DNA from: an uncultured Opitutia bacterium
Lineage (GTDB): Bacteria; Verrucomicrobiota; Verrucomicrobiia; Opitutales; Opitutaceae
DNA length: 37,525 bases
NCBI GenBank assembly: GCA_903872505.1
Contig: CAIQKV010000061.1
Coordinates: 1-37,525 of the forward strand
Reading direction: 5' to 3'
In this document: piece after piece, positions 33,919-37,525 of the stretch
Numbering within the stretch: position 1 is the first letter of the stretch
Layout: every line of letters starts with the position of its first letter
Translations under genes and position numbers: made by a program
The notes under the pieces: model-generated
Told to the model about the DNA's origin: nothing
What the model saw: only the letters and a program-made list of their open reading frames with translations
Database searches by the model: none

Positions 33919-34855
33919 CAAACCCGCTCCCGCTCCGGTTGCCGCTGGCGACCTCTCTCCCGCTCAGCAATTACGCGCCGATTACGAGGCCATCCGTGAC
34001 GAAAGGGCCATTGCCGAGCGCGCCGCAGCCGAGGCGGAACAGTTGGTCAAAATGGCCGCGCAAACAACCAATGAGGCGGCACGCCGCGCAATCAACCTAG
34101 ACCTGGTGTTCAAAAATCAGGAGGGCGGAATTGCGAAGGCACGGGCACAGAGCGCCGCAAAAAATCTCGCTCAGCACGCCAACGAAGTGATTGCCGAACT
34201 CGGCGCGATGCAGGGCCGCGCAGCCTTGGTTCTCGCAGCAATTCAACGGCACGTCCTTGCCGAAGTCAGGAAAACCCTCGCTCCCTTTTTCCATCCCCGC
34301 GAAGTGGGAAACGCCGTAGCAATGGCGTCCGCCGTCCGTGAATTGGAGGCGTTCACGAGCCAACACACCCCGCATCACTATGGCTTCGAATTTGAAAACG
34401 ACGGGGCCGGTGGTGTTCGTCTCTGCCAGCCAATCAGCGCGCCCGCCATCCTTGCGGCCCATGAAGCCCAAAGGCTGAGCCTTGCGGCCATTGAGGAGCG
34501 GGCGCGTAAGCTCTCCATTTCCCACGAGGCGTTGGCGCTCAGCGCCGAAGTGGGTTCCGTCGGCGTGGATTCGACGCCGCGCCGACGGATAATTTCTCCA
34601 AAGAGGGAACAGAAATTCAGTCAGCGCGTGCAAGTGCGCGTCATGGACTCAATCTCCCTCGGGCTCATAGACGGCGTGCTGACTTACGTTGCGCCGGGAG
34701 ACATTCTCGACCTGCCCATTACGGGGAACGCCGAGGGTTTCGGCCCATGTCTCGCTCGGGAGCTAATCGAAAGCGGAAGGGTGGAAGTCCTGAGCGCGCT
34801 ACCCAAGCGCCCGGCTCCATTCTTTCAGCCCATCACTAGCGGCCCGCTCGTTTAA
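33908..34855 (+). CDS. unknown coiled-coil protein with a small C-terminal domain
   Basis: A 315-residue protein from the ATG at 33908. Residues 15-130 form long helices (QLRADYEAIRDERAIAERAAAEAEQ). A central mixed region follows. The last ~60 residues have the pattern GVLTYVAPGDILDLP...LARELIESGRVEVL. That pattern recalls short domains in phage head-tail and structural proteins, where a PGD-x-LP loop precedes a helix with LI.SG. The similarity is by eye. Its stop overlaps a GTTTAAAC site and converges with the cargo block 12 nt further on. Confidence 0.65.
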   Translation: MNTNKPAPAPVAAGDLSPAQQLRADYEAIRDERAIAERAAAEAEQLVKMAAQTTNEAARRAINLDLVFKNQEGGIAKARAQSAAKNLAQHANEVIAELGAMQGRAALVLAAIQRHVLAEVRKTLAPFFHPREVGNAVAMASAVRELEAFTSQHTPHHYGFEFENDGAGGVRLCQPISAPAILAAHEAQRLSLAAIEERARKLSISHEALALSAEVGSVGVDSTPRRRIISPKREQKFSQRVQVRVMDSISLGLIDGVLTYVAPGDILDLPITGNAEGFGPCLARELIESGRVEVLSALPKRPAPFFQPITSGPLV

Positions 34856-34867
34856 ACACGCTGAGCC

Positions 34868-35176
34868 TCAGCGAAAGTGGTAGTCCATTGAACTGCCCTT
34901 CTTCTTCTCAGGGCCGGAGGCACCGCTGTCGTCACCGAAGGTTGCCCGACAATGGCGGCAAACAATCGCTTCTTTTTCTACTTTTCCGCGACAATCAGAA
35001 CACAAAACGACATTCGCTTTAATCCCGCCGTAAATAATAAGGAGCAGTCCGCACCCGCCAAAGAAAACCAAACCAAACGGGCCTGTGATGCATCCGACAA
35101 CGATAAGCCCAATGCCGAGCAATTGGACGAGCATTCCGCCACCCGCAAACTCGCTCTTCTTTATTTTGGTAGCCAT
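34868..35176 (-). CDS. zinc-ribbon protein with two membrane helices
   Basis: A 102-residue protein from the ATG at 35176. Residues 14-31 and 33-52 are two membrane helices (LVQLLGIGLIVVGCITG, LVFFGGCGLLLIIYGG). A zinc ribbon follows with C59-x2-C62 and C73-x2-C76 (CSDC...CRHC), then a polar tail. It is an inner-membrane protein with its metal site near the surface. Its stop lies in the right arm of a small palindrome, CGCTGA-gcc-TCAGCG (34859-34873), between converging genes. Such proteins sometimes occur in phage-exclusion loci, but nothing here proves that. Confidence 0.75.
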   Translation of the reverse strand: MATKIKKSEFAGGGMLVQLLGIGLIVVGCITGPFGLVFFGGCGLLLIIYGGIKANVVLCSDCRGKVEKEAIVCRHCRATFGDDSGASGPEKKKGSSMDYHFR

Positions 35177-35326
35177 GCTGCGGCGACAAACTGACCGGAA
35201 CGGAAGCCAGTTGCAAGGGTGAGCGGCGAGGCGTGCGCTCAGACCATGTTGATGATGAATGCGGGAATCGCTCGTGTTTGCGAGCATGGGCCACGAACAT
35301 CCATCATAGCCATTTCCAATTACCAG

Positions 35327-35896
35327 CTAAACGATTTGATAAGAAAAGCCCGCCGGAGGAGGAGGGATTGGAGGAATGGAAATTTTCAAAGTTTCCTCTA
35401 TGTCAGCCTTCATCTTAGGGTCTTTGACAATTCCAGAATCAAGAATGCGCTGGATTAAGGCTCGCTGCTTACGCTGCTCAAGCGCGCAGTCTAAGTCTAA
35501 AGTGTCAATATGGTAGGATGCTGCCTGATTGGCAGGAACCAGTTTATGGGTATCTGGGTCTTCAAAGATTTGGACACCATAATCATCTTCTTCGCACGGG
35601 TTCAAAAACCGGAGGCCTTTGTCTAATTGCGATTTCACAGGCCAAGATTCACCCTTCGCCTTATTGCAGGGGCCATAAGCGGGAAACAGATTCTCGTAAG
35701 GGCTCTTACTCTTTAGCTTCGGATTAAAGTGGTCTACGTGCAACTGACGCCCACCGCCGAGGGATTTGGAATGGATACGAGTGTATGCGCACCTCTCCTC
35801 AAAATCCTTTAGCAGCAAAGGCAGCGCCTTGCGGTAAGTCCAACGGGTGTAGAACGGTTTCGCGTTAGCCGTTTCTTTTCGAACGATTCGCGGCAT
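35327..35896 (-). CDS. HNH-fold nuclease-like protein
   Basis: A 189-residue protein from the ATG at 35896 (MPRIVRKET). The HNH core is visible: ERCAYTRIHSK, HVDHFNPK with the catalytic His 56, YENLFPAYGPCNKAKG with Asn 69 and Asn 78. The closest pattern is the TIGR02646/PtuB-like branch. Where those have CxxC in each zinc knuckle, this has CxxT (C36, T39) and YxxC (Y74, C77), so one Cys of each pair is missing. The fold may stand without zinc. The gene overlaps the upstream gene by 32 nt. No AAA (PtuA-like) partner is present. Confidence 0.75.
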   Translation of the reverse strand: MPRIVRKETANAKPFYTRWTYRKALPLLLKDFEERCAYTRIHSKSLGGGRQLHVDHFNPKLKSKSPYENLFPAYGPCNKAKGESWPVKSQLDKGLRFLNPCEEDDYGVQIFEDPDTHKLVPANQAASYHIDTLDLDCALEQRKQRALIQRILDSGIVKDPKMKADIEETLKISIPPIPPPPAGFSYQIV

Positions 35897-36329
35897 TAGT
35901 AAAATTGAGGAATCCAGCGACCTGCTTTTCCAGCGCAGCCGCCCACTGTTTCCGCTTAAACTCGAAAACAATATCCTCAGCGGATAGTGTTTCTTTTGCG
36001 CGCCTGCGCCGAATCGCTAGCGCGCTCAAATCTGCCAAGTCTTGCTCGGATGCGGTTCGTAATGCCTTAGCTGTTACGAGGTCGGAGAACCGTCGCTCTT
36101 TCGAATTGTTCCACTCTTCTGCCTTTTCTGGCGCGGGAGAAGATAGGTATTCTGATTCGGCAGCTTCATCAACCTTGAGGGCGCTGTGATAGTAGACTCC
36201 TTCGCTAGCTAGTTGGACAACGAAATCCCCTACATAGGCATCAGCCGCAGTTGTCGGAGCTTCATTGAAAGCGGCGATTGAAGCACCAATGGCAACCGGA
36301 GCACGTAACGATAGTTGAATTGCGGACAT
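35865..36329 (-). CDS. unknown protein, middle gene of the cargo trio
   Basis: A 154-residue protein from the ATG at 36329. The N-terminal half looks like strands (QLSLRAPVAIGAS, YVGDFVVQLASEGVYYH). The C-terminal half is helical and charged (ERRFSDLVTAKALRTASEQDLADLSALAIRRRRAKE). I do not recognise a family. It lies 9 nt after the first gene of the trio and overlaps the HNH gene by 32 nt, so the three are one operon. Confidence 0.7.
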   Translation of the reverse strand: MSAIQLSLRAPVAIGASIAAFNEAPTTAADAYVGDFVVQLASEGVYYHSALKVDEAAESEYLSSPAPEKAEEWNNSKERRFSDLVTAKALRTASEQDLADLSALAIRRRRAKETLSAEDIVFEFKRKQWAAALEKQVAGFLNFTNAANRSKRNG

Positions 36330-36338
36330 TGGGGTGAA

Positions 36339-36887
36339 TCAGAGTCCAAACAACGTCAGGACGAATAGCTCATGAATGGCCACTTCTGAATGTGCCATCG
36401 CGATTCCTATCGGTTCAATTTTCGCCACTTTAGTTGGATTTGAAGCAGCCGCACCCAAATCGGATATTGGAATCAAAGAGAAAACGATTTCGGCCCAATT
36501 TCCCGTTCTCGATAACCTTACTAAGTTCGTGAGAATCGGCGGCTGTAAGTCTCCCTTTCCGAAATCTGCCAACGTTTCCTGAGACGGGCCAGTAAACAGT
36601 TTAAGGTAGTTCTCAGACGCGCCCCGTAGTTGAGCTAAGCCTTCATCGTTTAGGATGAAAGTATGGATGTCATTTCCCGGTTCAGCCCACGCCAACTTAA
36701 TCTGCACGCCACCTTTAATCCTCTTCAAATCAAACCAATTGAACATGAACGTTTCACGCGTCCGTATCGGCACGATTCCAAGCTCAATTCTTATTTGCTG
36801 GGATACTGGCTCAGCTTTTTGCGCCACGGAAGCCACGTTCCCAGCAGGCACCTTCAGGGGAACGCCCGGTTTGGCGGGTAGGGTCAT
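36339..36887 (-). CDS. unknown protein, first gene of the cargo trio
   Basis: A 182-residue protein from the ATG at 36887; an ATG at 36746 is an alternative start. It alternates strands and helices (FMFNWFDLKRIKGGVQIKLAW, FILNDEGLAQLRGASENYLKLF, NLVRLSRTGNWAEIVFSLIP). There is no signal peptide, and the C-terminus is hydrophobic (HELFVLTLFGL). No family was recognised. It opens the leftward operon, whose promoter must lie in 36888-37021, next to the right end of the element. Confidence 0.7.
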   Translation of the reverse strand: MTLPAKPGVPLKVPAGNVASVAQKAEPVSQQIRIELGIVPIRTRETFMFNWFDLKRIKGGVQIKLAWAEPGNDIHTFILNDEGLAQLRGASENYLKLFTGPSQETLADFGKGDLQPPILTNLVRLSRTGNWAEIVFSLIPISDLGAAASNPTKVAKIEPIGIAMAHSEVAIHELFVLTLFGL

Positions 36888-36957
36888 GGCGGCAAGATGA
36901 AGGACTGAGAGGAGCCAGCAAGCATAACTCCGACGCTAGGCAGCGGGCTAAAATAAC

Positions 36958-36975
36958 GGGACAAATACGGGACAC
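36958..36975 (+). repeat. candidate arm-type integrase site, right
   Basis: GGGACAAATACGGGACAC: two GGGACA units 11 bp apart, 46 nt before the right core. It matches 29343-29360 at 16 of 18 positions, in the same orientation. Confidence 0.5.
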
Positions 36976-37021
36976 GCCATTTTTATTTTCCCAACGAAAA
37001 TATCGTTACTCATTGGTAATC

Positions 37022-37069
37022 AATTGGCTGCCCGACGTGGATTCGAACCACGACTAGGCGAGTCAAAGT
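37022..37069. repeat. attR core, 48-bp direct repeat within tRNA-Gln
   Basis: Identical to 29162-29209. It covers the 3' 45 nucleotides of tRNA-Gln plus 3 nt beyond. The tRNA remains whole at this end because the element sits on the 3' side of the gene. Confidence 0.95.
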
Positions 37070-37098
37070 CGCCTGTGCTACCATTACACCATCAGGCA
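37025..37098 (-). tRNA. tRNA-Gln (anticodon UUG)
   Basis: A 74-nt gene including an encoded CCA. The acceptor stem pairs TGCCTGA with TCGGGCA. The D arm is GTGT-AATGGTA-GCAC, the anticodon stem GGCGA/TCGCC, the loop CTTTGAC with anticodon TTG at 37064-37066, and the T arm GTGGTTCGAATCCAC. It is intact and serves as the integration site of the element to its left. Confidence 0.98.
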
Positions 37099-37112
37099 GT
37101 GAAGGAGCGCCA

Positions 37113-37141
37113 AACAGTGCTCCCGGCACCGGCACGGTCAA
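37113..37141 (-). promoter_or_regulatory. probable promoter of tRNA-Gln
   Basis: On the minus strand, TTGACC and ACTGTT lie 17 nt apart, 14 nt before the mature tRNA 5' end. The -35 is good and the -10 is weak, as is common for tRNA promoters. A hairpin, GGGCGG-aaaa-CCGCCC, lies just upstream. Confidence 0.5.
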
Positions 37142-37319
37142 GGGCGGAAAACCGCCCCCTTCCGCTCTGCCCCAGTGGGCCTACACCCCATGGCGCAAAG
37201 ACCCGCGGCGGCGCACTCTGGGTGGCGTCTCCCGGGCCAAGCGCGACGCAAGGGTTCTTCCCAACCCGCGGCCCGGCCGCTTCGGAATCGCAACCACCAC
37301 AGAACGAAAAGGATTTACC

Positions 37320-37525
37320 ATGAAAGGTTATGTCCAGGATATCGAGAGTCTCACCGTCAAGAATGACGATTTTCGCCGCGTGCTTTACACGGCCGAACAT
37401 TGCCAGCTCGTGCTCATGGCGCTGAAGCCCAAGGAGGAGATCGGGGCGGAGGTCCACCATCTCGACCAGTTCTTCCGCGTCGAGGAGGGTTCCGGGGAGG
37501 CGGTGCTCGATGGCGTGCGGACGGC
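37320..37525 (+). CDS. cupin-domain protein (partial)
   Basis: It starts at the ATG at 37320 with AAAGGAT upstream, and runs off the right edge after 68 codons. The start KGYVQDIESLTVKNDDFRRVLYT and the cupin block EIGAEVHHLDQFFRVEEGSGEAVLDG (with HH metal ligands) identify a small cupin protein of the kind often annotated as mannose-6-phosphate isomerase-like. The function cannot be fixed from the fragment. Confidence 0.85.
   Translation, partial: MKGYVQDIESLTVKNDDFRRVLYTAEHCQLVLMALKPKEEIGAEVHHLDQFFRVEEGSGEAVLDGVRT

Larger units (their letters stand above)
31649..34857. repeat. four dispersed GTTTAAAC palindromes
   Basis: The perfect 8-mer GTTTAAAC lies at 31649-31656, 33534-33541, 33813-33820 and 34850-34857. 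I see no other copy in the window. The first and third extend to the 12-mer GCGTTTAAACGC. They occur both in genes and in a gap, so codon use does not explain them. Confidence 0.85.
29162..37069. mobile_element. integrative element in tRNA-Gln (about 7.9 kb)
   Basis: Two identical 48-bp sequences (29162-29209 and 37022-37069) bound it, and the right copy is the 3' part of a whole tRNA-Gln gene. A tyrosine integrase begins 82 nt inside the left end. The order is integrase, coupled unknown, AlpA-like protein, coiled-coil protein, RepA-like helicase, origin-like repeats, unknown pair, and then an oppositely oriented cargo block of lower GC. No structural phage gene, relaxase or transposase is seen. 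Codon and base use differ clearly from the flanks. It could be a phage satellite or a mobilisable/cryptic element. Confidence 0.92.

Noticed and set aside
35274..35287. Hairpin GCTCG-tgtttg-CGAGC as a terminator
   Set aside because: The stem is only 5 bp and no T tract follows on either strand.
35327..36887. A Septu (PtuA-PtuB) or retron locus
   Set aside because: The HNH protein is PtuB-like, but there is no ATPase, no reverse transcriptase and no msr/msd-like structure nearby.
37024..37323. Open frame starting in the tRNA (MAARRGFEPRLG)
   Set aside because: It reads through the tRNA gene on its opposite strand; a typical tRNA-derived artefact.

Overview
The window looks like the chromosome of a high-GC Verrucomicrobium, most likely in or near the family Opitutaceae. 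Support comes from a pair of PEP-CTERM exported proteins, a GH95-type glycosidase, a solute-binding protein, a xylose-isomerase-like epimerase, two PhyH-family dioxygenases and GC-rich intergenic palindromes. The assignment is inferred from gene content; no marker gene is present. Many starts lack a clear Shine-Dalgarno, so several start choices rest on conserved protein N-termini.

Positions 1-29160 are ordinary chromosome. In order: the end of a lipoyl-bearing dehydrogenase subunit; a leftward pair (TPR-like exported protein, then solute-binding protein); a sugar epimerase coupled to a 48-codon remnant of a Gfo/Idh-type gene; two tandem PEP-CTERM paralogues of identical length, each with its own terminator and a matching -24/-12-like element upstream; an M24 aminopeptidase; a small membrane protein; pyruvate phosphate dikinase (ppdK); a PhyH dioxygenase; two small exported or membrane proteins; an SPFH protein with a 40-residue membrane peptide beside it; a sugar-nucleotide-type reductase; 2-oxoacid:ferredoxin oxidoreductase alpha and beta (korA, korB); tag; an esterase-like hydrolase with a GH95 glycosidase; an unrecognised 319-residue protein; thymidine kinase; a lactonase; a lone receiver protein; a second PhyH dioxygenase; and hflX. 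PpdK and KorAB together fit pyruvate/PEP and 2-oxoacid interconversion with ferredoxin. The polysaccharide and sugar genes fit a carbohydrate degrader.

Positions 29162-37069 are an integrated element of about 7.9 kb. A 48-bp direct repeat marks its ends, and the right copy is the 3' part of an intact tRNA-Gln(UUG) gene. Inside are a tyrosine integrase next to the left end, a coupled unknown gene, an AlpA-like DNA-binding protein, a RepA-like AAA helicase, an origin-like cluster of repeats, two unknown coupled genes, and then a leftward cargo block of visibly lower GC: a zinc-ribbon membrane protein and a three-gene group ending in an HNH-fold protein. No capsid, terminase, relaxase or conjugation gene is visible, so it resembles a phage satellite or a cryptic integrative element that borrows its transfer machinery. 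Four copies of the 8-mer GTTTAAAC and a matched pair of 18-mers near the two ends are not explained by coding and look like replication and recombination sites. After the tRNA, chromosomal sequence resumes with a cupin gene that runs off the window.
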